A DNA stretch of 64,000 bases from UBA1447 sp002329225 (GCA_050946835.1 JBMNVN010000003.1:265347-329346), one strand, 5' to 3'; positions 53,629-62,732 are shown, numbered from the stretch's first letter. Made by a program: numbers and translations. The notes: generated by a model not told the origin, from the letters alone.

Positions 53629-54010
53629 ATGGCGATTAGAGATAGCGTTTTAAAATGCCGAATGAGTATGATTGGCATTGTAAATAGAAAAACTAAAACA
53701 TTTTTTGAGCAAGCACCTGATGTGGAAGTGCTCTTTGAATTTAACGGCCCAAGAAAGACTCCTGTAAGAAACGGGGTTACAGACCAGAGTATTTAGTGAA
53801 TGATACCTCTTTAAAAAACGGTCTGCATCATTATTACGGTATCTCCAAACACCACCGGATGGTACATTCAAAGGAACCATACCTTCATTTCTCCCGAAGC
53901 ATATCCTAACTGCCTTTGGATTGGGAAAAATCGATATTCAAGAAGGCGACAGAATTGTCGGATACGCCACAATCACTAAGAATTTTAACCCCATTCTTCG
54001 CAAAGAATAA
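53629..54010 (+). pseudogene. Frameshifted EF-Tu domain-3-like gene
   Basis: A gene of about 125 residues broken by at least four frameshifts. From ATG 53629 it reads VLKCRMSMIGIVNRKTKTFF to GPRKTPVRNG, shifts frame near 53773 (GYRPEYLVND, GLHHYYGIS), again near 53847 (PPDGTFKGTI), near 53882 (FISPEAYPNCLWIG) and in an A-run near 53926 (IDIQEGDRIVGYATI to ILRKE, stop 54008-54010). The pieces together match the R-K-T-P-x(2-3)-GYRP pattern of EF-Tu domain 3, here a stand-alone small protein. GAGGAG precedes the start. It is dead or sequenced with errors. Confidence 0.75.
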
Positions 54011-54060
54011 TTTTGCTAAGGCACCATAATAACTGTTGTAAAAGGAATGAAAAACAAGTC

Positions 54061-54480
54061 ATGAATATTACTATTTCAGTTGCGGAAGAATTATATAAAT
54101 TAGGATTTACTTACCGCCATTATCAAAAGAACTTTCATAAAGGAATGGTTTTCTATTACAATGAAATCGAGTGGGTGTTGGGCGGAGATTTAGAAGAAGA
54201 TATTACAGAATTTGATAAAGAAATAATAGAAAAAGGCACTTGGCTACCCTCAGAAATTCATTTAATCGAGTGGCTACAAGATAACGGATTTGCTATTGCC
54301 ATTATAAACATTGACGGTTTTTGGGAACTCCAATGTAAAGATTTAGAAACTTGTACAAAATACTACACAAAAGTTCCTACACTTGATTTTGCGTTAGCTG
54401 TCGTAATTAAAAAAATTCTCAAGAAAAAGGAAAGGCCATTTGATACAAAGGATAAAATATTCGGTATTATAGAAAAGTAG
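54061..54480 (+). CDS. Small acidic protein, possible immunity protein
   Basis: A 139-residue soluble protein that I do not recognise. It is AT-rich, with N-terminal ISVAEELYKLGFTYRHYQ, an acidic middle (LEEDITEFDKEI, PSEIHLIEWLQDNGF) and the strand pair FAIAIINIDGFWELQCKD. Size and composition resemble immunity proteins, and it lies in a run of such small genes next to the phage and toxin loci. ATG 54061 is chosen because the frame before it is not protein-like. The ribosome site is weak (AAAGGAATG is 11 or more bases upstream). Confidence 0.6.
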   Translation: MNITISVAEELYKLGFTYRHYQKNFHKGMVFYYNEIEWVLGGDLEEDITEFDKEIIEKGTWLPSEIHLIEWLQDNGFAIAIINIDGFWELQCKDLETCTKYYTKVPTLDFALAVVIKKILKKKERPFDTKDKIFGIIEK

Positions 54481-54589
54481 GTATTTTCTTATGGTCATGC
54501 TACTACTCCTACACACATAGTTAAATTGCCGGTAAAAGAAAAAGAAGAATCCGAATATTATATAGGGGTTCAGTATTGATAAGCATCGG

Positions 54590-54627
54590 GACTGTGATAA
54601 AATTCAAGTTTTGCACAGTCTTTTTTT
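54590..54627 (+). terminator. Terminator before glyS
   Basis: GACTGTG (54590-54596) pairs with CACAGTC (54614-54620); the inner AAAATT/AGTTTT also pairs. Seven Ts follow. Confidence 0.8.
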
Positions 54628-54662
54628 ATGTCCGAAATCGGGAATATACTTATTACGGCTCA

Positions 54663-54691
54663 TTGACTTTATATAGTATGTCAAGTAAAAT
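54663..54691 (+). promoter_or_regulatory. glyS promoter
   Basis: TTGACT (54663-54668), 17 bases, TAAAAT (54686-54691). There is no T-box leader between it and the gene, although many Firmicutes tRNA-synthetase genes have one. Confidence 0.55.
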
Positions 54692-54724
54692 ATTGCCAAT
54701 AATTATTATGGGGAGCGTTGGCTT

Positions 54725-56107
54725 ATGCTCGGCAACACCGAAAAAACTATGGAAACAATTGTAAACCTTTGCAAGAACAGAGGGTTCATTTTCGCCGGCA
54801 GTGAAATCTACGGCGGGCTTTCAAACACCTGGGATTACGGTCCCTTGGGTGTGGAGTTGAAAAACAACCTCAAAAAGGCCTGGTGGCAAAAATTCGTCAG
54901 AGAAAGCCCCTACAATGTGGGCTTGGATTCCGCAATACTTATGAACCCGCAAACCTGGGTCGCCTCCGGCCATGTGGGAGGCTTTTCAGACCCGCTTATG
55001 GACTGCAAATCCTGCAGAACCCGCCACAGGGCGGATAAGCTCATAGAGGATGCGGGCGCCAACCCTGCGGGCTGGAGTTTTGATGAAATGACCGCCTATA
55101 TTGCGGAAAATAAAATCCCCTGCCCTGACTGCGGAGCCTCCGACTTTACGGATATACGTAAATTCAACCTGATGTTCAAAACCTTTCAGGGGGTTACGGA
55201 AGACAGCCAAAACGAGCTCTTTTTAAGGCCCGAAACGGCTCAGGGTATTTTTGTAAACTTTAACAATGTGCAGCGCACCACACGGCGCAAAATCCCCTTC
55301 GGGGTCTGCCAAATCGGTAAGAGTTTCCGCAACGAGATTACTCCCGGCAACTTTATATTCCGCACCAGGGAATTTGAGCAGATGGAACTGGAGTTTTTCT
55401 GCAAGCCCGGCACGGAATTGGAGTGGTTCAATTATTGGAAGAACTTCTGTGAAGAATGGCTGCTCTCCTTAGGCATAAAGAAAGAAAATCTTCGCCTGCG
55501 CGACCATGAGGAAAAAGAGCTGTCCCACTATTCCAACGCCACCACCGACTTTGAATTTCTGTTCCCCTTCGGCTGGGGAGAACTCTGGGGTGTTGCAAGC
55601 AGAACGGACTTTGACCTGACACAGCACCAGAATACCTCCGGCAAAAGCATGGAGTATTTTGACCAGGAAGCCAATGAAAAATATATACCCTATGTGGTCG
55701 AACCCTCCCTGGGTGCGGACAGAGCCTTGCTCGCCTTTTTGTGCGACGCCTATGATGAAGAGGTTGTGGATGCGGAAAAGAACGATACCCGTGTAGTTCT
55801 GCGTCTGCATCCCGCTCTGGCTCCCGTAAAGGTAGCCGTTCTGCCCCTTTCCAAAAAACTCGGTGAAGAGGCTCAAAAGGTCTATGCAACTCTGGCAAAA
55901 AAATTCGCCGTCGAATATGACGATACGGGTTCAATAGGTAAACGCTACCGCCGTCAGGACGAAATAGGAACACCCGTTTGCGTAACCTTTGACTTTGACT
56001 CTTTAGAGGACAATCAGGCAACTCTGCGCGACAGAGATACCATGGAGCAAATCCGTTTACCCATTGATGAACTTACCGCATATATTGAAAAACTTCTGGA
56101 ATTTTAA
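54725..56107 (+). CDS. glyS: Glycyl-tRNA synthetase (single-chain alpha2 type)
   Basis: A 460-residue class II synthetase. It begins with VNLCKNRGFIFAGSEIYGGLSNTWDYGPLG (motif region). A zinc ribbon is visible (CKSCRTRHRADKLIED and PCPDCGASDF). Motif 2 is FRNEITPGNFIFRTREFEQME and motif 3 GADRALLAFL. The HGTP anticodon domain fills the C-terminus. The start at 54725 uses GGGGAG about ten bases upstream. A gap of 37 bp without a terminator leads to oadA, so read-through into the decarboxylase operon is likely. Confidence 0.95.
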   Translation: MLGNTEKTMETIVNLCKNRGFIFAGSEIYGGLSNTWDYGPLGVELKNNLKKAWWQKFVRESPYNVGLDSAILMNPQTWVASGHVGGFSDPLMDCKSCRTRHRADKLIEDAGANPAGWSFDEMTAYIAENKIPCPDCGASDFTDIRKFNLMFKTFQGVTEDSQNELFLRPETAQGIFVNFNNVQRTTRRKIPFGVCQIGKSFRNEITPGNFIFRTREFEQMELEFFCKPGTELEWFNYWKNFCEEWLLSLGIKKENLRLRDHEEKELSHYSNATTDFEFLFPFGWGELWGVASRTDFDLTQHQNTSGKSMEYFDQEANEKYIPYVVEPSLGADRALLAFLCDAYDEEVVDAEKNDTRVVLRLHPALAPVKVAVLPLSKKLGEEAQKVYATLAKKFAVEYDDTGSIGKRYRRQDEIGTPVCVTFDFDSLEDNQATLRDRDTMEQIRLPIDELTAYIEKLLEF

Positions 56108-56144
56108 AGCTGAACTTTTAACCGATTAAAACAGGAGAGGGCAT

Positions 56145-57527
56145 ATGAAGGTCAATATTACCGAAACCGTACTGCGGGACGCCAACCAATCCCTGGTTGC
56201 CACAAGAATGAGGTTTGAAGAGTTTGAGGGCATACTTAAAACCATGGATAAGGCGGGCTATTACTCCCTGGAATGCTGGGGCGGAGCTATTTTTGACTCC
56301 TGCCTGCGTTACCTTGACGAAGACCCGTGGGAAAGGCTCAGAAAAATCAGAAAAGCCTGCCCGAACACCAAACTGCAAATGCTCCTAAGGGGTCAGAACC
56401 TTTTGGGCTACAGGCATTATCCCGATGACGTGGTACGCCTTTTTGTAAAAAAGAGCGTGGAAAACGGCATTGACATAATCAGGATTTTTGACGCCCTTAA
56501 CGATATTCGCAATATAGAGGTGGCAGTGGACGAAACGCTTAAAAACGGAGCCCATGCCTCCGGCGCAATCTGCTTTACTTTAAGCCCCATTCATAATCTG
56601 GAAAGCAACGTAAAACTTGCTGAAGACATGGAAGCCTTGGGTGTTCAGTCCATATGCATTAAGGACATGGCGGGCATTATGGGCCCCCAGGATGCCTATG
56701 ATCTGGTTAAAGCTCTTAAAGAAAATGTGAAAGTTCCCATTATTGTGCACACCCACTCCACCACGGGGCTGGGTCTGCTCGCCCTTCAAAAGGCGGTGGA
56801 AGCGGGAGCTTTTGCGATAGATACTGCAATATCAAGTTTTTCAGGCGGGACTTCACAACCTCCTACGGAGACAATGGTCTATGCCCTGCGCCAACAGGGT
56901 TATGAGGTGGATGTTGACGAGAAAGTTCTTAAGCAGATTAACGACTACTTTAAGCCGATTTTACACCACAGCCTGCAAACCGGCCTTTTAAACCCCCTGG
57001 TTATGGGGACGGAAACCGATGCCCTTGTTTCTCAAATCCCCGGCGGTATGCTGTCGAATCTGGTAGCACAGCTGACGGCCCAGAATAAACTTGACAAGTT
57101 TGAAGAAGTGCTGGAAGAAACCCCGAAGGTGCGCAAAGATTTGGGCTATCCCCCCCTGGTAACTCCCATGAGTCAAATGGTAGGAGTTCAGGCAGTATCA
57201 AATGTCTTAGCCGGAGAACGCTATAAAAACGTATCCAGTGAAATTAAAAGTTATGTAAGGGGAGAATACGGAAAAGCACCCGGGGAGATTAATCCCGCCC
57301 TGCAAAAGCAAATTCTGGGGGACGAAAAGCCCATAACGGGCCGCTACGCCGACTTGTTGGAGCCGGGGCTGCCCTCCGCAAGAGAATACCTCGGGGACAG
57401 GGCTGCTTCCGACGAGGATGTACTTTCCTACGTCGCTTTCCCGGCTCAGGCGGAAGCTTATTTTGAAAAGAGAGAGGCAAAAAAGAAAAAGACTTTCAAC
57501 TATACCATTGAGAAGATAGAAGATTGA
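56145..57527 (+). CDS. oadA: Oxaloacetate decarboxylase alpha subunit (carboxyltransferase)
   Basis: A 460-residue biotin-dependent carboxyltransferase. TETVLRDANQSL, the CWGGAIFDSCLRYLDEDPW substrate loop, LLRGQNLLGYRHY, IKDMAG and HTHSTTGLG metal ligands are all present. The C-terminal biotin domain of Klebsiella OadA is missing and is supplied by the separate gene at 57956. It transfers CO2 from oxaloacetate to biotin, giving pyruvate. ACAGGAGAGGGC precedes the ATG. First gene of an A-G-C-B operon. Confidence 0.93.
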   Translation: MKVNITETVLRDANQSLVATRMRFEEFEGILKTMDKAGYYSLECWGGAIFDSCLRYLDEDPWERLRKIRKACPNTKLQMLLRGQNLLGYRHYPDDVVRLFVKKSVENGIDIIRIFDALNDIRNIEVAVDETLKNGAHASGAICFTLSPIHNLESNVKLAEDMEALGVQSICIKDMAGIMGPQDAYDLVKALKENVKVPIIVHTHSTTGLGLLALQKAVEAGAFAIDTAISSFSGGTSQPPTETMVYALRQQGYEVDVDEKVLKQINDYFKPILHHSLQTGLLNPLVMGTETDALVSQIPGGMLSNLVAQLTAQNKLDKFEEVLEETPKVRKDLGYPPLVTPMSQMVGVQAVSNVLAGERYKNVSSEIKSYVRGEYGKAPGEINPALQKQILGDEKPITGRYADLLEPGLPSAREYLGDRAASDEDVLSYVAFPAQAEAYFEKREAKKKKTFNYTIEKIED

Positions 57528-57603
57528 CCTGTAACTTTTAAGCAACTTTTTTTGCCGCTATTTCGCTATTTAAAGATTAATTTCTGTTTGTGAGGAGAAA
57601 CTT

Positions 57604-57951
57604 ATGCTTGCAGAACAAAGTATCAGTTTTTGGGAAGCAATAAAGCTGTCCGCTGTCGGTATGCTGATTGTTATGTTGGAGCTTGCGGCTCTGGCTGTGT
57701 TTGTTTACCTGCTCTCCTTTATAATACGTCTTTTTGAGAAGAGAAAAAGCAAAACCGCTTCCCCCGCTCCCATCCTGTCCTCACAGCCCCCTGCCGTCGG
57801 CGTACCGCTCCCTCAGGCAAATACGGATAAGGTGGAACTTATTGACACCGATGAGGCTACTGCTGCGGTTATTATGGCCATTGTCAGCGACAAATCCGGC
57901 ATTCCTTTAAACCGGCTCAAATTTGAACGAATCAAAAAAGTGGAGGATTAA
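57604..57951 (+). CDS. oadG: Oxaloacetate decarboxylase gamma-like subunit
   Basis: A 115-residue OadG-like protein. One membrane helix (residues about 12-42, AVGMLIVMLELAALAVFVYLL) is followed by a Pro/Ala linker and a soluble helix (ATAAVIMAIVSDKSG). The gamma subunit assembles the complex at the membrane. GAGGAGAAACTT precedes the ATG. It ends 4 bp before the biotin-carrier start. Confidence 0.85.
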   Translation: MLAEQSISFWEAIKLSAVGMLIVMLELAALAVFVYLLSFIIRLFEKRKSKTASPAPILSSQPPAVGVPLPQANTDKVELIDTDEATAAVIMAIVSDKSGIPLNRLKFERIKKVED

Positions 57952-57955
57952 CGCC

Positions 57956-58351
57956 ATGAAATACAGGGTTACATTAAACGGTAAAGTATATGAGGTGGAA
58001 GTAAGTCAGACCTCGGCAGAACTGGTGAACACTTACCGGGCATCCTCCGCTCCGCCGACGGCTCCGGCTCCCGCGCCCTCCCCGGCAGCACCTCCCCCTG
58101 TTGCTTCCGCACCCGCCGCACCTGCACCCGTAACCTCCGGCACACAGGTGCTTGCCCCCATGCCCGGAACAATTTTAGCGGTTAATGTCAGCGCCGGTCA
58201 GGAAGTCAGGGCCGGGGATATTCTGCTTGTGCTGGAAGCGATGAAGATGGAAAACGAGATAGTCGCTCCCGTGGACGGCATTGTCATGCAGGTTATTGTG
58301 GACAAAGGTTCCAACGTGGACACGGACGCCCCCCTTGTGGTTTTAGGGTAG
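57956..58351 (+). CDS. Biotin carrier protein of the decarboxylase
   Basis: A 131-residue biotinyl protein. An N-terminal beta-strand part (YRVTLNGKVYEVEV) is joined through an Ala/Pro linker (about residues 35-60) to a biotinyl domain with VLEAMKMENEI, in which the lysine is biotinylated. The frame could start at 57923, but GGAGGATTAACGCC precedes ATG 57956. It shuttles CO2 between OadA and the membrane beta subunit. Confidence 0.93.
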   Translation: MKYRVTLNGKVYEVEVSQTSAELVNTYRASSAPPTAPAPAPSPAAPPPVASAPAAPAPVTSGTQVLAPMPGTILAVNVSAGQEVRAGDILLVLEAMKMENEIVAPVDGIVMQVIVDKGSNVDTDAPLVVLG

Positions 58352-58360
58352 GAGGGAGTT

Positions 58361-59509
58361 ATGAATTTTATTGATATTCTTAAGGGAATATGGGAAAGTT
58401 CAGGTCTTTATATCCTCACATACAAAGAGGGCATAATGATCATCGTATCCTTTGTTCTTCTTTATCTGGCTATAGTTAAAAAATTTGAACCCCTGCTGCT
58501 GCTGCCCATCTCTTTCGGTATTCTGCTGGCAAACCTGCCCGGCGCCGGGCTTATGGCTCCGCCGCCCGAAGGGGGGGCCTGGTATCAAGCCGGTCTTTTA
58601 TACCTGATTTATATGGGAGTTAAGAGCAGCCTTTTCCCCTGTATAATCTTTATGGGCATAGGAGCTATGACTGACTTCGGCCCCCTACTGGCAAACCCTG
58701 CGAGTCTTCTTTTAGGTGCGGCGGCACAGCTGGGCATTTATGTTGCGTTTACACTTTCCGTAGCTCTCGGTTTTACTCCGCCCGAAGCCGCCTCAATAGG
58801 AATTATCGGCGGAGCGGACGGGCCTACGGCAATTTTTCTTGCCGGCAAATTGGCGCCCCATCTTCTGGCGCCGATAGCAATAGCCGCCTATTCTTATATG
58901 GCACTTATTCCGGTTATTCAGCCCCCCATTATGAGGGCGCTGACAACCAAAAAAGAGCGTTCAGTCAAAATGAGTCAACTGCGGCCCGTAAGCAAGGCGG
59001 AAAAAATTATTTTCCCCATTGTGGTGCTTGTGCTCTGCGTATTTGTTCTGCCTTCCGTAGCTCCTCTTATCGGCATGTTAATGCTCGGGAACCTGTTCAG
59101 GGAAAGCGGCGTTGTGGACCGTTTAAGCGACACCGCCCAAAATGCGCTGATTAACATAGTCACCATATTCTTAGGGCTTACAGTAGGCGCCACCGCCGCC
59201 GGCGAAGAGTTTTTAAAGCCCAAAACCTTGGGCATTATCGCTCTCGGGCTGACGGCTTTCGCCTTTTCCACCGTAGGCGGCTTGCTGTTGGGCAAGTTAA
59301 TGTATTTAATCACCGGGGGCAAGGTAAATCCCCTCATCGGTTCCGCCGGTGTTTCCGCAGTGCCGATGGCGGCAAGAGTCTCTCAGGTGGAAGGCAGAAA
59401 AGCCAACCCGACCAACTTTTTGCTTATGCACGCCATGGGTCCCAACGTTGCCGGCGTTATCGGCTCCGCTGTGGCGGCGGGCTTTTTATTGCTAATGTTC
59501 GGCAAATAG
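58361..59509 (+). CDS. oadB: Na+-translocating decarboxylase beta subunit
   Basis: A 382-residue polytopic protein with about nine or more membrane segments. GGADGPTAIFLAGKLAP is the family signature containing the Na+/carboxybiotin Asp, followed by AIAAYSYMALIPVIQPP and GLTVGATAAGEEFL. It couples decarboxylation of carboxybiotin to Na+ export. It sits 9 bp after the biotin-carrier gene in the same operon. Confidence 0.95.
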   Translation: MNFIDILKGIWESSGLYILTYKEGIMIIVSFVLLYLAIVKKFEPLLLLPISFGILLANLPGAGLMAPPPEGGAWYQAGLLYLIYMGVKSSLFPCIIFMGIGAMTDFGPLLANPASLLLGAAAQLGIYVAFTLSVALGFTPPEAASIGIIGGADGPTAIFLAGKLAPHLLAPIAIAAYSYMALIPVIQPPIMRALTTKKERSVKMSQLRPVSKAEKIIFPIVVLVLCVFVLPSVAPLIGMLMLGNLFRESGVVDRLSDTAQNALINIVTIFLGLTVGATAAGEEFLKPKTLGIIALGLTAFAFSTVGGLLLGKLMYLITGGKVNPLIGSAGVSAVPMAARVSQVEGRKANPTNFLLMHAMGPNVAGVIGSAVAAGFLLLMFGK

Positions 59510-59531
59510 TTTATAATTATAGTGCCTGTAT

Positions 59532-59567
59532 AGCAGGTCACGGCACAGGCCGTGCCCTGCTTTCTTT
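59532..59567 (+). terminator. Terminator after the decarboxylase operon
   Basis: AGCAGG (59532-59537) with CCTGCT (59556-59561) and an inner GGCAC/GTGCC-like stem, followed by TTCTTT. Confidence 0.65.
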
Positions 59568-59586
59568 ATCACAGGAGGGTTAAACA

Positions 59587-60852
59587 ATGGCTGTTCCTCT
59601 TGCCGAAAAAATGCGGCCCACTGTACTGGAAGATGTCGCCGGCCAGCACCATTTACTGGGCAGCGGCAAGCCTCTGCGCGGTATTATTCTTTCCGGCGAG
59701 ATACCCAATATGATTTTCTACGGTCCTCCCGGCGTGGGTAAAACCACAATAGCAAGGCTGATTGCGGAACAAACAAAGCGCCATTTAGTCAAGCTTAACG
59801 GCACCACCGCAAACACTGCCGATATTAAGGGAGTTATTGCACAGATAGACACTCTTTTAGCCCCCAACGGCATTTTGCTTTACCTTGACGAGATACAGTA
59901 TTTTAATAAAAAGCAACAGCAGACCCTGCTGGAATTTATTGAAAACGGCTCCGTCACCCTCATAGCCTCCACGACGGAAAACCCGTATTTTTACATCTAC
60001 GGCGCTTTGCTCAGCCGCTGTACCGTATTTGAATTTAAGGCCCTTTCGCCCGACGACATTCAGCCGACGGTCGAGCGGGCTTTTGACTTTCTGGAAAAAG
60101 AAACGGGCGATAAACTGAAAATTGAAAAAGGCGTAGCCGAGCACATAGCCTTTGCCGCCGGGGGCGACGTCCGTAAAGCACTGAATGCGGCGGAACTATG
60201 CGTATTGTCCTCACTGCCGCAAAATAACAAAAGAACCATAACTCTGGAAAGCGCCAAAGCCCTTACACAACGCAGCGCCCTGCGCTATGATAAAGAAGGC
60301 GATGAACATTACGATATAATCTCCGCCTTTCAAAAATCCATGAGGGGGTCGGACCCTCACGCCGCTATCCACTACCTTGCCCGACTGTTGGAAGCGGGCG
60401 ACCTCCCCTCAGCCTGCCGCCGTTTAATGGTATGCGCCTGCGAGGATGTGGGCTTGGCCTATCCCCAAATAATCCCCATCGTCAAAGCCGCTGTTGACGC
60501 CGCCCTTATGGTTGGCCTGCCCGAGGCGCGCATCCCTTTGGCGGATGCGGTTGTTTTGGTCTGCAACTCACCTAAATCCAATTCCGCTTATAAGGCTATT
60601 AACGCAGCCATGGCGGATGTTCAAAAGGGCAAAAGCGGCCCGGTTCCCCGGAACCTGCAAAACAAGCACTTTGACGGTGAAGATAACCAAAACAAAGGTC
60701 AGTTCTATATTTATCCCCACGATTTTGAGGGCCATTGGACAAGTCAGCAATATCTCCCCGATGCCCTAAAAGGTGTCCGTTATTACGAGTACGGGGACAA
60801 TAAAAATGAACAGGCAGCCAAGGAGTATTGGGAAAAAATAAAAAAAGGATAG
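59587..60852 (+). CDS. rarA: Replication-associated recombination protein A (MgsA/WRNIP1-type AAA+ ATPase)
   Basis: A 421-residue AAA+ clamp-loader-like protein. PLAEKMRPTVLEDVAGQHHLLG, Walker A GPPGVGKTT, Walker B ILLYLDEIQYF and sensor 1 ASTTENP are present. The C-terminal half carries the MgsA tetramer domain (GSDPHAAIHYLARLLEAGD, KSNSAYKAINAAMADV). It acts at stalled replication forks. ACAGGAGGG precedes the ATG. Confidence 0.95.
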   Translation: MAVPLAEKMRPTVLEDVAGQHHLLGSGKPLRGIILSGEIPNMIFYGPPGVGKTTIARLIAEQTKRHLVKLNGTTANTADIKGVIAQIDTLLAPNGILLYLDEIQYFNKKQQQTLLEFIENGSVTLIASTTENPYFYIYGALLSRCTVFEFKALSPDDIQPTVERAFDFLEKETGDKLKIEKGVAEHIAFAAGGDVRKALNAAELCVLSSLPQNNKRTITLESAKALTQRSALRYDKEGDEHYDIISAFQKSMRGSDPHAAIHYLARLLEAGDLPSACRRLMVCACEDVGLAYPQIIPIVKAAVDAALMVGLPEARIPLADAVVLVCNSPKSNSAYKAINAAMADVQKGKSGPVPRNLQNKHFDGEDNQNKGQFYIYPHDFEGHWTSQQYLPDALKGVRYYEYGDNKNEQAAKEYWEKIKKG

Positions 60853-60914
60853 TATTTCACACATCCGCACAGTCTTATTCATCAACCTATAATCTTTAGT
60901 TAGGAGGAATCGCT

Positions 60915-62684
60915 TTGAAAAAACTACTTTCTTTCATACTGATTTTTGCCCTGGTCTTCCTGACTTTACCGGGGGCAATGCTCCCCGGCAGTGCAAAAGA
61001 AACACCGATTACGGGACCGGCTCTTTATGCCCGGGACTATTATTTTACCTGCGCAAAAACAACAACCGCCGCCCCTCAAGGCGACACTGCGGGAGCCTTG
61101 CAGGCAATAAAAAACGCAATTACTTCCGTCGAGGCTTCCGTCAACATATCTTCTTACGCCATTACCGTACCCCAACTCGGTGTCCTTCTGGAAAACGAAG
61201 TATTCCAAACTCCGTCATTTTATTACTTAAGCGGTGCAACTTACAATTATTACCCTGCGACAAACATTGTTGCCAATGTATTCTTTAATTACCATTATGA
61301 AAAAAGCGTAATATTAACAATGCAAAGTAAATATGAAGCCGCAGTGACAAAAGCTCTGTCAATAATACAGCCTTCCATGAGCGATGCCGAAAAGGCCTTG
61401 GCCATACATGATTATCTGGCGCTCCATACCAAATTTGACCAGGAAAACGCTCTTATCGGCGAAATACCGCACCTGTCTTTTATGGCCTATGGCGCCCTTG
61501 TCGACGGAGTAGCCGTCTGCAACGGTTATTCCCTGGCATATGTAGAGGTAATTTCAAGGCTCGGCATACCCGTAATGAAAGTCCGGAGCAGTGCCATGAG
61601 CCATGCATGGAACCTGATTTATATAAACAACAACTGGTACCATGTGGACGTCACTTTTGATGACCCCATTTTTTCCGCTGCAAACGGTTGGCTTAACAAC
61701 GATTACGAACTGGAAGGGCGGGTTGAGCATGAGTATTTTCTGCTCAGCGACTCGGCCATCCAAGACAAGGGGCACAACAATTGGGAACCTGCAGGTTACA
61801 CAGCGGGAAGTAAGATTTATGACGGAAAGTATCTTAAAATTGTCAGCGGCATGTTTTATAACGAAGGCTACTGGTACTATAACAAAAACGGGCAATTGAC
61901 CGCTTCCCGTTTTGATCTAAGCGATTCCCGGGTTCTTAAAACCGTAAACTACAGTTCCAATAAGTACACCTATATAGGGATGTTTGACGGCCGTATTTAC
62001 TACAACCTCACCTCCGCCGACAACTCTTTGAGTGAAATTCGCCGCATCAAATTTGACGGCACAAATGACATTTCGGTATTATCGATAAACAACTCCGGCC
62101 AACCCGTAAGTGAAAGAATTACTGAAACGGTTATCAGGGACAACCGGATTAAATATACCGTTTACCGCTGGCCGGCAAGCGGCAGCGCTCAGTATGATGT
62201 ACGGTATTGGGATTTGAACCCGTCCGCAAAACTGGAGGCGCGTGAAAACTCCACAACCGTAATTGACCCGGAAACCAATTTTATTTTCGGACTGAAAGAC
62301 GGCCTGACTAAAACGGAATTTGAGAATAATTTTGTTTTTGTAAACGGTGACGCAAAGCTTGTTTATACACCTTCAAACTATGTTTTAGGCACGGGAACAA
62401 AGGTTGAGCTGGTTGACAACACAACAAATGAAGTGCTGGAATCATATAACATTTTAATTTTCGGCGATGTAAACGGTGACGGGAACGCCGACAGCAGTGA
62501 TTCCGGCATCATTATCGATATGGAAAACTTTTTGATATCCTGGGATCCGGTTGACGATGCCGCCCTGTTTGCCGCAGGAGACTTAAACGGAGACGGTGTT
62601 TCTGACAGTATAGATTCAAGCATCATAACCGATGCGGAAAACTTTTTATATACCATAAATCAAGTTACGGGTTTAGTCCAATAA
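60915..62684 (+). CDS. Secreted transglutaminase-like protein with dockerin
   Basis: A 589-residue exported protein. Residues 1-28 are a signal peptide. A transglutaminase-like core follows, with catalytic C202 (GVAVCNGYS), H230 (SHAWNL) and D245 (HVDVTFDDP). A WD-like beta region (residues about 290-445) leads to the pre-dockerin module (FIFGLKDGLTKTEF to ESYNILIFGD) and a dockerin (GDVNGDGNADSSDSGIIIDMENF and GDLNGDGVSDSIDSSIITDAENF). The dockerin matches copy 2 of the leucine-rich-repeat pair. The start is TTG 60915 after TAGGAGG. Confidence 0.88.
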   Translation: MKKLLSFILIFALVFLTLPGAMLPGSAKETPITGPALYARDYYFTCAKTTTAAPQGDTAGALQAIKNAITSVEASVNISSYAITVPQLGVLLENEVFQTPSFYYLSGATYNYYPATNIVANVFFNYHYEKSVILTMQSKYEAAVTKALSIIQPSMSDAEKALAIHDYLALHTKFDQENALIGEIPHLSFMAYGALVDGVAVCNGYSLAYVEVISRLGIPVMKVRSSAMSHAWNLIYINNNWYHVDVTFDDPIFSAANGWLNNDYELEGRVEHEYFLLSDSAIQDKGHNNWEPAGYTAGSKIYDGKYLKIVSGMFYNEGYWYYNKNGQLTASRFDLSDSRVLKTVNYSSNKYTYIGMFDGRIYYNLTSADNSLSEIRRIKFDGTNDISVLSINNSGQPVSERITETVIRDNRIKYTVYRWPASGSAQYDVRYWDLNPSAKLEARENSTTVIDPETNFIFGLKDGLTKTEFENNFVFVNGDAKLVYTPSNYVLGTGTKVELVDNTTNEVLESYNILIFGDVNGDGNADSSDSGIIIDMENFLISWDPVDDAALFAAGDLNGDGVSDSIDSSIITDAENFLYTINQVTGLVQ

Positions 62685-62700
62685 TTCAGGTTGTTAAACA

Positions 62701-62732
62701 AAAAAGGGGCGGAGAAAAACTCCGCCCCTTTT
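62701..62732. terminator. Bidirectional terminator
   Basis: AAAAGGGGCGGAG pairs with CTCCGCCCCTTTTT around AAAAA. It separates the transglutaminase gene from the convergent GT8 gene. Confidence 0.92.

Noticed and set aside
54628..54724. T-box leader in front of glyS
   Set aside because: There is no T-box sequence (GGGTGG...ACCGCG) or specifier hairpin, and the leader is too short.
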